NCBI RefSeq assembly: GCF_004348345.1
Contig: NZ_SMJZ01000008.1
Coordinates: 18,121 to 82,120, forward strand
Reading direction: 5' to 3'
Origin: Nonomuraea longispora
GTDB lineage: Bacteria > Actinomycetota > Actinomycetes > Streptosporangiales > Streptosporangiaceae
Length of the DNA stretch: 64,000 bases
Made by a program: the position numbers and the translations under genes. Below, piece by piece: positions 17,380-25,406 of this stretch. Position 1 is the first letter of the stretch; each line of letters begins with the position of its first letter. Under the pieces are notes generated by a model that made no database searches, had not been told where the DNA came from, and saw nothing but the letters and a program-made list of their open reading frames with translations.

Positions 17380-18399
17380 ATGCAGGAATCGCAGATATTG
17401 ATATTCACGAACACCATGGATCCGCACGCAGACGTCGTCGTCAAGAAACTGAACAGCTGGGGTCATGAACCTGTGCGGCTGAATTCCGACGACCTGCCCG
17501 ACGCGGCGGTGATCCGTACGGCGCTGCGCGGCCCGCGCTGGACGGGCGGATTTCACATAATTGCCGGCGACCGGGTCGCCGACCTGGAGCGCGTGCGGTC
17601 GGTGTGGCTGCGCCGCCCCCACCCGTACGGGCCGTCGGCCGCGCTCGGGCCGCTGGAACGCGCCTTCGCCGTCGCGGAGCTGGAGCAGACCATGGGCGGG
17701 CTGCTCGCCTCGCTGGACTGCTACTGGATGAGCCGCCCGGGCGACGTCAGGGCGGCGAGCTGGAAACCCGAGCAACTGCGGCGGGCCGCACGCATGGGTT
17801 TCGAGGTGCCGCGCACGCTCATCACGAGCGACCCGGAAGCGGTACGCGCCTTCCACGCCGAGTGCGGTGAAAGGACGATCTTCAAGAGCATGACGGGACC
17901 CGCCGCGCTCGCCTCCGTCGAGCCCGCCCCGGAGGCGGTGCCCGCCCCGCCGACGGCCTTGGAGATGCCGACGACCATGCTCGGGGAGGCTGAGCTGGCG
18001 GCGCTGGAGGCCGTTCGCCTGACCCCCTGCCTGTTCCAGGAGTACGTCGACAAGGACAGGGAGCTGCGGGTGACCGTCATCGGCGACGAGGTCTTCGCCG
18101 CCGAGATTCACTCGCAGGCACGGCCGGAGACCGCGGTGGACCTGCGGCACTTCGAGGTGGACGTCCCCTACCGGGCGGTCCGGCTGCCGGACGAGGTGGC
18201 GGGACGATGCCTGGAGTTCGTGCACAGCTACGGCCTGACCTTCGGCGGGCTCGACCTCGTCCTGACTCCGGACGGCCGCCACGTCTTCCTGGAGAACAAT
18301 CCCATCGGCCAATTCCTCTACATCGAGGAGCGTGTGCCGGAGCTGCGCATGACAGATGCGCTGGCCGGCTGCCTGGTCAACGCGGGACGGCCGTCGTGA
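17380..18399 (+). CDS. ATP-grasp ribosomal peptide maturase
   Basis: The 339-residue protein belongs to the ATP-grasp ligases related to MvdC/MvdD and the actinobacterial RiPP maturases, which form ester or amide bonds between side-chain carboxylates and nucleophiles of a precursor. Seen are the opening ILIFTNTMDPHADVVVKKLN, an ATP-binding lysine in RTIFKSMTG (Lys169), the loop LFQEYVDKDRELRV (about 218-231), and the metal-binding end FLENNPIGQF (Glu305, Asn307). A Pro/Ala-rich insertion lies at about 180-195. The ribosome site is weak, matching lower expression than the precursor. The stop overlaps the next start (GTGA). Confidence 0.85.
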   Translation: MQESQILIFTNTMDPHADVVVKKLNSWGHEPVRLNSDDLPDAAVIRTALRGPRWTGGFHIIAGDRVADLERVRSVWLRRPHPYGPSAALGPLERAFAVAELEQTMGGLLASLDCYWMSRPGDVRAASWKPEQLRRAARMGFEVPRTLITSDPEAVRAFHAECGERTIFKSMTGPAALASVEPAPEAVPAPPTALEMPTTMLGEAELAALEAVRLTPCLFQEYVDKDRELRVTVIGDEVFAAEIHSQARPETAVDLRHFEVDVPYRAVRLPDEVAGRCLEFVHSYGLTFGGLDLVLTPDGRHVFLENNPIGQFLYIEERVPELRMTDALAGCLVNAGRPS

Positions 18400-19295
18400 G
18401 CGGGCACGTGGTCGCCGACGTGCTGGCCGAGCTGGAGAGCGTACGCGGTGGCCGGGCGATCGCCCTGCTGGCCGACCGCCTCGACGCCACGCACGCCTAC
18501 GCCCTGTACGAGTGCCTGCGCGGTCGCGCGCGTACCGAGCGCATCGACCTCGTGCTCTTCACCAGTGGAGGCGACGTGGACGCCACGCGGCGTATCGCCC
18601 TGCTGCTGCGCGAGCACGCCGATCGGCTGACCGTGCTCGTTCCCGACCACGCCGAGTCCGCGGGCACCCTGCTGTGCCTGGCCGCTGACGAGCTGGTGCT
18701 GGGTCCGATGGCGCAACTCGGGCCGATCGACCCGCACGTCTCCTCCGCGGGGGAGCAGGCCGCAGGTCCTGGCCGTATCTCCGCCGAGGACATCCGGCTC
18801 CTGCCCCGGATGGCCGGCGAGTGGTTCGGCCTGGACCAGAAGGCCGACCAGCTGCACATCTTCTCGGCCGTCAGCCAGCGGCTGTTCCCCACGACACTGT
18901 CCACCTTCTACCGAGCCGACCGCAACATCCGCAGGGCGGCACGCGAGCTCATCGCCCTCCAGCGGCCCGGCCTGGGCGAGGAAGGACGCATCCGCGTCGT
19001 CGACGAGCTGGTCTCCGGCTACGACAGCCACGGCCACGCCATCACGCGTACCGAGATCGCACGGCTGGGGCTTCGGGTGACGATGCCGAGCCCGCGTGAG
19101 GAGGAGCTGATGTGGCGCTGCGCCGAGCCGCTGCGCGAGTGGCACACGCGCAGCGACGAGAACGGCGGCCTGCTCGGCATGGTCGCCGACGCCGAAGGCT
19201 TCCGCGCCCGCAGGTTCTTCACCGCCCCCACGCCCGACCAGCCGCCCCGCCCCTACTGGGAGTTCGACCACCCCGAAGGTGAACGCACATGCTGA
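18396..19295 (+). CDS. SDH-type (ClpP-fold) serine protease, RiPP-associated
   Basis: The 299-residue protein resembles the serine dehydrogenase proteinase family (SDH/S49-like, crotonase fold). The series FTSGGDVDATRRIALLLREH, then LTVLVPDHAESAGTLLCLAA, then LGPMAQLGPIDPHV matches the family, with probable nucleophile Ser88 in the ESAGT motif. Family members are usually membrane-associated; no signal peptide or clear membrane helix is visible here, so it should act in the cytoplasm. Overlapped by its neighbours on both sides, it is a reasonable candidate for removing the leader of the precursor, an inference from context only. Confidence 0.8.
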   Translation: MSGHVVADVLAELESVRGGRAIALLADRLDATHAYALYECLRGRARTERIDLVLFTSGGDVDATRRIALLLREHADRLTVLVPDHAESAGTLLCLAADELVLGPMAQLGPIDPHVSSAGEQAAGPGRISAEDIRLLPRMAGEWFGLDQKADQLHIFSAVSQRLFPTTLSTFYRADRNIRRAARELIALQRPGLGEEGRIRVVDELVSGYDSHGHAITRTEIARLGLRVTMPSPREEELMWRCAEPLREWHTRSDENGGLLGMVADAEGFRARRFFTAPTPDQPPRPYWEFDHPEGERTC

Positions 19296-19858
19296 GCCCC
19301 TTGCCTGAGTACGCGCTGCTGTTCTTCCGCCTGAGCCTGACACTGGTCTTCGTCCTGGCGGTCGTGGCCAAGTTGCGCGACCTGCCGGCCTTCACGAAGG
19401 CGACCGCCGACCTGTCGGGCCTGCCCGCCCGCGCGGCCCGGCCCGCCGCGACCGCGGTGGTGCTGGCCGAGGCCACCGCCGCCGTGTCGATCGCGGCCGG
19501 CGGCGACGCGCTGACGTGGGGGCTCCTGCTCGCCGCGGGTCTCCTGCTGCTGTTCTCCGCCCAGCTCATGCTGGCCCTGCTGAGAGGGCGCAGCGTTTCC
19601 TGCAACTGCTTCGGCCGCAGCACGCAGCCCATCTCGGCGCTCGACCTGCTCCGTAACGCCGGGCTGATCGCCTGCGCCTGCGCCGCGCTCGTTCTGCAGA
19701 TGCTGACGCCGCACCAGAGCGTCGTGCGTACGGACGCGCTCGCTCTTGTCGCGGTGATGGCCCTGCTGTTCGTCACTGTCTGGCTGCGCCTGCCCGATGT
19801 GAGCCTGATCCTGCGCCCGGCGCGGCAGGCGGCGGCCACGAAGGAGAGCCTCTCATGA
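19289..19858 (+). CDS. MauE/DoxX-like membrane redox protein
   Basis: The 189-residue integral membrane protein has about four hydrophobic helices and the MauE signature CNCFG (SVSCNCFGRS, about residues 106-115). MauE-like proteins work with thioredoxin-like MauD proteins to form or shuffle disulfides in exported substrates, as in methylamine dehydrogenase maturation. It overlaps the protease gene by 7 bases and the thioredoxin-like gene by 4 bases, so it is clearly part of the RiPP operon. A role in oxidising the four precursor cysteines is an attractive inference. Confidence 0.85.
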   Translation: MLSPLPEYALLFFRLSLTLVFVLAVVAKLRDLPAFTKATADLSGLPARAARPAATAVVLAEATAAVSIAAGGDALTWGLLLAAGLLLLFSAQLMLALLRGRSVSCNCFGRSTQPISALDLLRNAGLIACACAALVLQMLTPHQSVVRTDALALVAVMALLFVTVWLRLPDVSLILRPARQAAATKESLS

Positions 19859-20427
19859 CCACGACGACGATGTTCGCCCTCACCTGGGCCGTCCTGCTCG
19901 GCTCGGTGGCGCTGACCCTCTTCATGGCGGCCAAGCTCAGGTTCGTGCTCGATCCCTTCCGCCATCAGCCGGCCGACCTGGGACTCCCGGAGGGCGCGTC
20001 CGCGCCGGCCTTCTCCGCGTCCACGCTCGACGGGGCGGTGCTGGACACCGAGGACTACGCCGAGCGCGCCTTCACCCTCGTCTTCGTCTCCCACCACTGT
20101 CCGAGCTGCCGCGAGCACCTTCCCCACATGAAAGCGCTGTGGTCGCTGGCCGCGTCGGCGGGTAGCGAACTGGTGATGGTGGTCTTCGACGAAGAGTCAG
20201 GAAGCCGTGCCGAGGCCGAGCGCATGGTCGCCGAGCACGCCGTCCCGGCCCGGACCGTGCTGGCCGCGCCGGGCCACCCCTTGCGCGAACTCTACAACCC
20301 GCGGCAGGCCACGCCGCTGTACTGCCACGTGGAGTCAGGTGTGGTGCGCGGCAGCGGCCCGCTCGGTTCGCAGGGCTGGCAGAACCTCGTACGCGGCTGG
20401 CAGGCGGACGTCGTAGGTGCACGATGA
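19855..20427 (+). CDS. Membrane-anchored thioredoxin-like protein (MauD/TlpA type)
   Basis: The 190-residue protein has one N-terminal membrane helix (about residues 7-26) followed by a TlpA-like thioredoxin fold outside the membrane. The active site is HHCPSCREHLP (about residues 82-92), and the cis-Pro loop is probably QATPLYCHV. It pairs with the preceding MauE-like gene by overlap, as in mauDE. In this cluster it probably handles thiol chemistry of the exported peptide. Overlaps the ABC ATPase gene by 4 bases. Confidence 0.88.
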   Translation: MTTTTMFALTWAVLLGSVALTLFMAAKLRFVLDPFRHQPADLGLPEGASAPAFSASTLDGAVLDTEDYAERAFTLVFVSHHCPSCREHLPHMKALWSLAASAGSELVMVVFDEESGSRAEAERMVAEHAVPARTVLAAPGHPLRELYNPRQATPLYCHVESGVVRGSGPLGSQGWQNLVRGWQADVVGAR

Positions 20428-21152
20428 CACCGGCATGGGAGTGCGAGGCGGCCGTCAAACGGTTCGCGGAGCGGACGGCCGTCGACGGCGCGACCTTCCG
20501 CTGCGAGTACGGGCAGATCACCGTGCTGCTGGGGCACAACGGGGCCGGCAAATCCACGCTGTTCAGGGCGGCGGCCGGGCTCGTACGGCTCGACGCGGGC
20601 GCCACGCTGGTCGGCGGCCACGCACCGGGCACCACCCGGGCCCAGCAGACGGTGTCCTACATGCCGGAGCAGCCCGATCTGTACCCGGGAGTGTCGGTCT
20701 GGGAACACATCACCTTCGTCGCCCTGGCCTACCGGTTGCGCGCATGGGAGCCCCGCGCCCGTGAACTGCTGGAACGATTCGAGCTCACCGACCGGCGCGA
20801 CGCGCTGCCCCACGAGCTCTCGCAGGGGCTGAGGCGCCGGCTCGCCCTGGTCATGGCACTGCTGCACGGAGCCAGGGTGTTGCTGCTCGACGAGCCGTTC
20901 AACGGCTTGGACCCCCACAGCGCCATGCGGTTGCGCGCCACCCTCGGCGACCTGGCGGCGGGTGGTGCGGCCGTCGTGGTGGCCACCCACATCCTGCATG
21001 ACGCACAGCGCATCGCCGATCACGTGATCGTGCTGGAGCGCGGGCGGGTCATCGCCGGCGGCGACCTGTCCAGCCTCGTGCGTCAGGCGGGGTTGGCCGG
21101 GCGGACCGGGCTCGAGGACGTCTATCTCGCTCTGACGGCGGAGAGCCGATGA
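20424..21152 (+). CDS. ABC transporter ATP-binding protein, RiPP operon
   Basis: The 242-residue single ATPase domain has Walker A GHNGAGKST (about 36-44), a signature LSQGLRRRLALV in place of LSGGQ, Walker B VLLLDEPFNGLD and the switch His in ATHILHD. It resembles the CcmA/NatA class of export ATPases. It works with the membrane protein encoded next (4-base overlap), and by context exports the mature peptide or gives self-protection. Confidence 0.9.
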   Translation: MTPAWECEAAVKRFAERTAVDGATFRCEYGQITVLLGHNGAGKSTLFRAAAGLVRLDAGATLVGGHAPGTTRAQQTVSYMPEQPDLYPGVSVWEHITFVALAYRLRAWEPRARELLERFELTDRRDALPHELSQGLRRRLALVMALLHGARVLLLDEPFNGLDPHSAMRLRATLGDLAAGGAAVVVATHILHDAQRIADHVIVLERGRVIAGGDLSSLVRQAGLAGRTGLEDVYLALTAESR

Positions 21153-22645
21153 ACGAGTTCGCGGCCGCGAGCCGCGCCCTCGCCCATCTCTCCTTCGCCG
21201 CCTGGTCCCGGCGGGTGCGGGAACTGCGCCCGTGGCGGATGGTGCTGCTCGCCGCAGGGGCGGCACTGGTGGCCCTGCTCCAGTTGCGGCTCACCGCGCT
21301 CGCGCCTCCCGGCCAGGACGGCGTGGCCGACCGGGTCGTCACCGTCGCGCCGCTGATCCTGCCCCTGCTGCTGCTGACCGCGACGCGCCGCTCGCCGCTG
21401 CGGCTGTCGACCGCCGACGCCTCGTGGTCGCTGACCGCTCCCGGAGGCGGCCGTGCCCTGCTGGCCAGGCATCTGCTGGCCGGGCCGGCACGTTTCGCGC
21501 TGATGGTCCTGGCCGCCGGAGTGCTCACCCGCTGGTGGGCGGGGTTCGACCCGACGTGGGCGTGGCAACCGGCCGCTGCCTGCGCGGTGCTGCTCCTGCT
21601 GTTCGGACTGGTCGCCTGCGTACGCCACCTGCTGGCGCTGGGGTCCGCCCCGGCGCGAGTGACCCTGCGCGTCGCCGGAGCGGCGTGGGCCGTGGCGATG
21701 CTGATCTCGTACGCCTCCGACCTGCCCGCCGCGGCCTGGGTACGGCTCGCGCCGCTCGTGCGGGGACTGGCCGGACTGTTGTTCGAACCGGCACCAGGAT
21801 CCGCGCCGCTGCTGCTGGCCGGTCTGGCGTCTCTGATGTGCGCGGCGGCCCTCCTGATCGCCGTGGCCGACGGCTACCAGGAGCCCGCCGACGCGGCTGC
21901 GCGGGAGAGGGCCGGTGCGCAGGAGGTGCTGCGCGACTCCCACTCAGGTCAGGAACTGGGAGCCGAGCGGTTCCGGACGGGGGCCGCCTCGCTGAGACCC
22001 CCTTCGGCACTCACCGGTGAGCGGGCGGTGTTCTACCGGGCACTGGCGCAGGAGCGGCGGGTGCTGGCCGACCGCCTGGTCATGCCCGTCCTGCTCCTGG
22101 CGGCGGTGGTGGGACTCATGGTGGTGGCTCCCGCGTACGGCTGGGTGCCGCTGCTGCCCGCGGTGCCGCATCTGCTGGGCGAGCATCTCGTCGGAGGGGT
22201 GGCAGTCGAGCGCGACCACCACTTCGCGCGGGTGACGGGCATGCGGATGGAGCGGGTCCTGATCTGGGCCAACATCCTCCCAGTGGCGCGCACGGCCGTG
22301 GCGCTGGAGGTGCTGTGGTTGCCCCAGATCTTCTCGCCCGTGGTCGAGGCGCCCCTGTGGTGGGCCGGGGTGCTGCTGGCTCCGATCACCGCCGTGCTCG
22401 TCGGCGGCGCGGGCGAGCTGGCCGGCTCGCTCATCGACCCGATCGCCGCGAGGTTCACGGTCGCGCTGGCAGTGTGCGGGCTCGGCTGGACGCCGTGCGC
22501 GGTCCTGCTGGCCGCGGACACGCCACTGCCCATGGTGGTGGCGAGCCTGTCGACGGCGGCGGTGGCGGTCTGGGCCGGTGCGGCCCTTGCCGCAGCTCCG
22601 CGCACACCGTGGCCGCTCCGCCGCCCCGGCGAGCTCAGGTCGTGA
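21149..22645 (+). CDS. ABC transporter membrane protein, RiPP operon
   Basis: The 498-residue polytopic protein has about eleven or twelve hydrophobic segments, for example VLLAAGAALVALLQL, LILPLLLLTA and VMPVLLLAAVVGLMVVAPAY, and no recognisable enzymatic domain. It is the membrane partner of the preceding ATPase and the last gene of the RiPP operon. Its stop overlaps the 3' end of the convergent SDR gene by 11 bases, which marks the right cluster boundary. Confidence 0.85.
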   Translation: MNEFAAASRALAHLSFAAWSRRVRELRPWRMVLLAAGAALVALLQLRLTALAPPGQDGVADRVVTVAPLILPLLLLTATRRSPLRLSTADASWSLTAPGGGRALLARHLLAGPARFALMVLAAGVLTRWWAGFDPTWAWQPAAACAVLLLLFGLVACVRHLLALGSAPARVTLRVAGAAWAVAMLISYASDLPAAAWVRLAPLVRGLAGLLFEPAPGSAPLLLAGLASLMCAAALLIAVADGYQEPADAAARERAGAQEVLRDSHSGQELGAERFRTGAASLRPPSALTGERAVFYRALAQERRVLADRLVMPVLLLAAVVGLMVVAPAYGWVPLLPAVPHLLGEHLVGGVAVERDHHFARVTGMRMERVLIWANILPVARTAVALEVLWLPQIFSPVVEAPLWWAGVLLAPITAVLVGGAGELAGSLIDPIAARFTVALAVCGLGWTPCAVLLAADTPLPMVVASLSTAAVAVWAGAALAAAPRTPWPLRRPGELRS

Positions 22646-23417
22646 GTGAGGTGACGAAGCGGGACATGCCGGTGAGCCACCGGTCGGGGTCCTCGGCTTT
22701 GCGGCGTACGTACTCCGCCACCTCCGGATGCGGAAATATGTGGAACCGTTCCGCCGCCAGGCCGTCGATCACCGTGCCCGCCACGTCCGCCGGGTCCAGG
22801 ACGGGCCCGGACGCGCTGACGGCCCTCGCGGTCAGGTGGTCGTCCTCCAGGCCCTGCTCCAGCATCGCCGTACGCACTCCCTGCGGGCACAGCACGCTCA
22901 CCTTGATGCCTTCGGGGGCGTAGCGGATGGCCAGCCATTCGGCGAACGCGATCGCCGCCGCCTTCGTCACCGCGTACGGCGCGTCTCCGGGGCAGCTGAT
23001 CAGCCCCGCCGCCGAGCAGGTGTTGAGCAGGTAGCCCCCGCCGCGAGCGATCATGGACGGTACGGCGGCGCGGGCGGCGTGGACGTGGGCCAGCACGTTG
23101 ACCGCGTAGAGGCGGTTCCAGTCCTGGACGGAGGCGTCCAGGCCGTGGCCGCCGATGACGCCGGCGTTGGAGCAGAACAGGTCGACGGGGCCGAACGGGG
23201 TGTCGACGAGCGCGGCGACCTCCTGCTCGGACGACACGTCCACGCGTACGGCCGCCGCCCGGTCGCCGATCTCCGCGGCCACCGCGCTCGCCCTGGCGGC
23301 GTCGAGGTCGGCGACCACCACGCCCGCCGCTCCCTCCGCGGCGAACCTGCGGGCCATCGCCCTGCCGATCCCGCCGGCCGCGCCCGTGACGACGACGACC
23401 TTGTCCTGTACGCGCAT
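22635..23417 (-). CDS. Short-chain dehydrogenase/reductase
   Basis: The 260-residue classical SDR starts at the ATG preceded by GGGAGGAG; the open frame extends 41 codons further upstream without homology. Cofactor motif TGAAGGIG (about 11-18), NAG in SNAGVIGG, and catalytic YAVTK with an upstream Ser in TCSAAG are present. An acidic residue after the second strand (VVADLDAA) favours NAD over NADP. The substrate is unknown. Nothing links it to the convergent RiPP operon apart from adjacency. Confidence 0.88.
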   Translation of the reverse strand: MRVQDKVVVVTGAAGGIGRAMARRFAAEGAAGVVVADLDAARASAVAAEIGDRAAAVRVDVSSEQEVAALVDTPFGPVDLFCSNAGVIGGHGLDASVQDWNRLYAVNVLAHVHAARAAVPSMIARGGGYLLNTCSAAGLISCPGDAPYAVTKAAAIAFAEWLAIRYAPEGIKVSVLCPQGVRTAMLEQGLEDDHLTARAVSASGPVLDPADVAGTVIDGLAAERFHIFPHPEVAEYVRRKAEDPDRWLTGMSRFVTSLTT

Positions 23418-23521
23418 CCGTGCTCCTCCCGAGCCCAAGCCCGGTCCGGCCGGAACCCGAACCTGTACCTGAGCCGGCCGACCGGTACCAGAACATGATT
23501 CTAATGCGGCGGAACCGGCCG

Positions 23522-23543
23522 CAGATGAGAGTTTTCTCATCTG
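23522..23543. promoter_or_regulatory. Perfect dyad upstream of the poly-Asp protein/two-component operon
   Basis: CAGATGAGA and TCTCATCTG form a perfect 9-bp inverted repeat around GTTT, 30 bases before the chosen start at 23574. The site is AT-rich for this genome. A binding site for the operon's own OmpR-type regulator is plausible; a hairpin terminator for something upstream is less likely because the upstream gene is divergent. Confidence 0.45.
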
Positions 23544-23573
23544 GACCTCAGCGTGGTCTCCTCAAAGGCCGTC

Positions 23574-23960
23574 ATGCTCGACCCCATGAAGCAGCGGGGA
23601 ACGGTGATCCTGCTCGTCCTGGCGGCGGCAGTGGCGGGATTCATGTCGGTGGGGCTGGTGCGGGCGTCCGAGGAACCCGACCTGGGCGGGCCGGTCGTGG
23701 TGACGCCCTCATCCGACGGGCGCAGCGCGTACGACCCCCGGACCTCAGAACCCCGCACGTCCGAAACCGCCCCGAGCGGTCAGAAGACCTCCGAACCCGC
23801 AGTCTCCGGCTCGCCGTCCAAGAGCCCGGAACCCCGCCACAGCATGGGCCCCACGCCGCGCACGACGAAGGCGGAGCCGGTCAGACCGCCTTCGCCGAGA
23901 CCGGGCGGGGGCGATGACGACGATGATGGTGACGACGACGACGATGATGACGACGACTGA
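23574..23960 (+). CDS. Membrane-anchored protein with poly-aspartate tail
   Basis: The 128-residue protein has an N-terminal hydrophobic helix (TVILLVLAAAVAGFMSVGLV), which may be a signal anchor or a cleaved signal. A Pro/Ser/Thr-rich extracellular stretch follows with repeated RTSEP-like units. The C-terminus is GGGDDDDDGDDDDDDDDD, about 14 Asp residues. AAAGG lies five bases before the chosen ATG. It is followed after 12 bases by a sensor kinase. The acidic tail suggests binding of divalent cations such as Ca or Mg near the membrane; the gene may report on or influence the kinase. Confidence 0.65.
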   Translation: MLDPMKQRGTVILLVLAAAVAGFMSVGLVRASEEPDLGGPVVVTPSSDGRSAYDPRTSEPRTSETAPSGQKTSEPAVSGSPSKSPEPRHSMGPTPRTTKAEPVRPPSPRPGGGDDDDDGDDDDDDDDD

Positions 23961-23972
23961 CGGGGAGGGCGC

Positions 23973-25406
23973 ATGCGGGTGAGCGCCCGTGCCCGGATCG
24001 TGGGCTGGATGCTCGCCGTCGTCGGACTCGCGCTCTCAGTGTCGATCTTCGCGACCTGGTCCGTCCTGCTGGCCCGGCTCGACAGCCGGATCAACCTCGA
24101 GATCAGCAACGAGGTGGACAAACTGCGCGCCTACGTCCACCCGGAAAGCGGCCACTCCTTCACCAGACTCGACGACCTGCTCGACGGCTACCTGTCGGTC
24201 AACACGCCCGACCGGTGGGAGACCTTCTTCAGCATCGTCGACGGCGAGGCCCACAAGGTCACCGCCATCCCGCCACCCGTGCGCCTCGACGCCGACGCCG
24301 AGCTGGTCGCCGACCTGGCCGAGGCCACCGAGGCCGAGCGCGGCACGGTGGACAGCGCGCAGGGCCCGGTGAAGTACGCCGTGATCCCCGTACGCGTGCA
24401 GGGCGATCCCCGCCAGGGCCACCTGGTCGTGGCGATCTTCTACGAGCGGCACCGCGACGAGATCGTGGAGGCGGTGAGCACGCTCGGGCTGTCCGCGCTG
24501 GCCGCGATGACGTTGTCCGGCGGCGCCGGCTGGCTGGTGGCCGGGCGGGTGCTCGCCCCGGTACGCCTCGTCAGGCAGACCGCGGAGCAGATCAGCGACT
24601 CCACCGACCTCACGCGCCGGCTCGACGTGCCCGGCAATGACGACGTGGCGGCGCTGGCCGGGACGTTCAACCACATGCTCGACCGGCTGGAGCGCGCGTT
24701 CGTCGGTCAGCGGCGGTTCCTGGACGACGCCGGTCACGAGCTGCGCACCCCGATCACGGTCATCCGCGGTCACCTGGAGCTCATGGGCGACGACCCCGCC
24801 GACCGCGCGGAGACCATCGCCCTGGTCACCGACGAGCTCGACCGCATGAACCGCATCGTCGACGACCTGCTCACCCTCGCCAAGGCCGAGCAGCCGGGCT
24901 TCCTCACGGTCGACGACGTCGAGCTGGCCGACCTGACCGTCAGCGTGGTCGCCAAGGCCCGCGCGCTCGGCGAACGCCGGTGGCGGGTCGACGAGGTGGC
25001 CGAGGCGCGGATGCCCGCCGACCGCCAGCGGCTCACCCAGGCGCTCATGCAGCTGGCGGCCAACGCCGTGCGCCACACGGCCGAAGGCGACCTGATCGCC
25101 GTCGGGTCCGCCGTTCGCGACCAGTACGTGGAGCTCTGGGTGCGCGACAGCGGCCCGGGAGTGCCGCCCGCCGAGCGCGAACGCATCTTCGGGCGGTTCG
25201 TACGCGGCAGTGGCCGCACCGGCGCCCACGACGGCGCCCACGACGGCGCCCACGAGGGGGCCCACGACGGGGCCGGCCTCGGGCTGGCCATCGTCAAGTC
25301 CATCGCCGAGGCCCATGGAGGCGACGTGAAAGTGACGGAGGCTCCGGGCGGAGGAGCCAAATTTGTCATGACGCTGCCGCTGCGGCAGTTGTGGAGGCAG
25401 TGGTGA
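23973..25406 (+). CDS. Sensor histidine kinase with repeat-expanded ATP lid
   Basis: The 477-residue kinase has a first membrane helix (about 9-33), an extracytoplasmic domain of about 130 residues, a second helix (about 170-192), a HAMP domain, and HisKA with His255 in DDAGHELRTP. The HATPase domain has its N box (QLAANAVRHT), its G1 box (DSGPGVP) and a G2 box at GAGLGLAIVKS. Between the F box and the G2 box four GAHD/GAHE repeats are inserted (residues 417-432). It shares a GTGA overlap with its response regulator. The ligand is unknown; the poly-Asp neighbour suggests cations or phosphate. Confidence 0.92.
   Translation: MRVSARARIVGWMLAVVGLALSVSIFATWSVLLARLDSRINLEISNEVDKLRAYVHPESGHSFTRLDDLLDGYLSVNTPDRWETFFSIVDGEAHKVTAIPPPVRLDADAELVADLAEATEAERGTVDSAQGPVKYAVIPVRVQGDPRQGHLVVAIFYERHRDEIVEAVSTLGLSALAAMTLSGGAGWLVAGRVLAPVRLVRQTAEQISDSTDLTRRLDVPGNDDVAALAGTFNHMLDRLERAFVGQRRFLDDAGHELRTPITVIRGHLELMGDDPADRAETIALVTDELDRMNRIVDDLLTLAKAEQPGFLTVDDVELADLTVSVVAKARALGERRWRVDEVAEARMPADRQRLTQALMQLAANAVRHTAEGDLIAVGSAVRDQYVELWVRDSGPGVPPAERERIFGRFVRGSGRTGAHDGAHDGAHEGAHDGAGLGLAIVKSIAEAHGGDVKVTEAPGGGAKFVMTLPLRQLWRQW
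25221..25268 (+). repeat. 12-bp tandem repeat inside the kinase gene (4 copies)
   Basis: Four head-to-tail copies of GGCGCCCACGAC (third copy ending GAG, fourth beginning GGGG) encode Gly-Ala-His-Asp/Glu repeats in the ATP lid. The unit keeps the frame, so copy number can change without breaking the gene. Confidence 0.9.

Noticed and set aside
23930..23960. Poly-Asp codon run as a sequencing artefact
   Set aside because: GAC and GAT codons are mixed and the frame is closed cleanly before the kinase gene, so a real acidic tail is more likely than an error; length may still vary.
25221..25268. CRISPR-like repeat
   Set aside because: Units are 12 bp, contiguous and in frame inside a coding region, with no spacers. 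No CRISPR array or cas gene is seen in the window.
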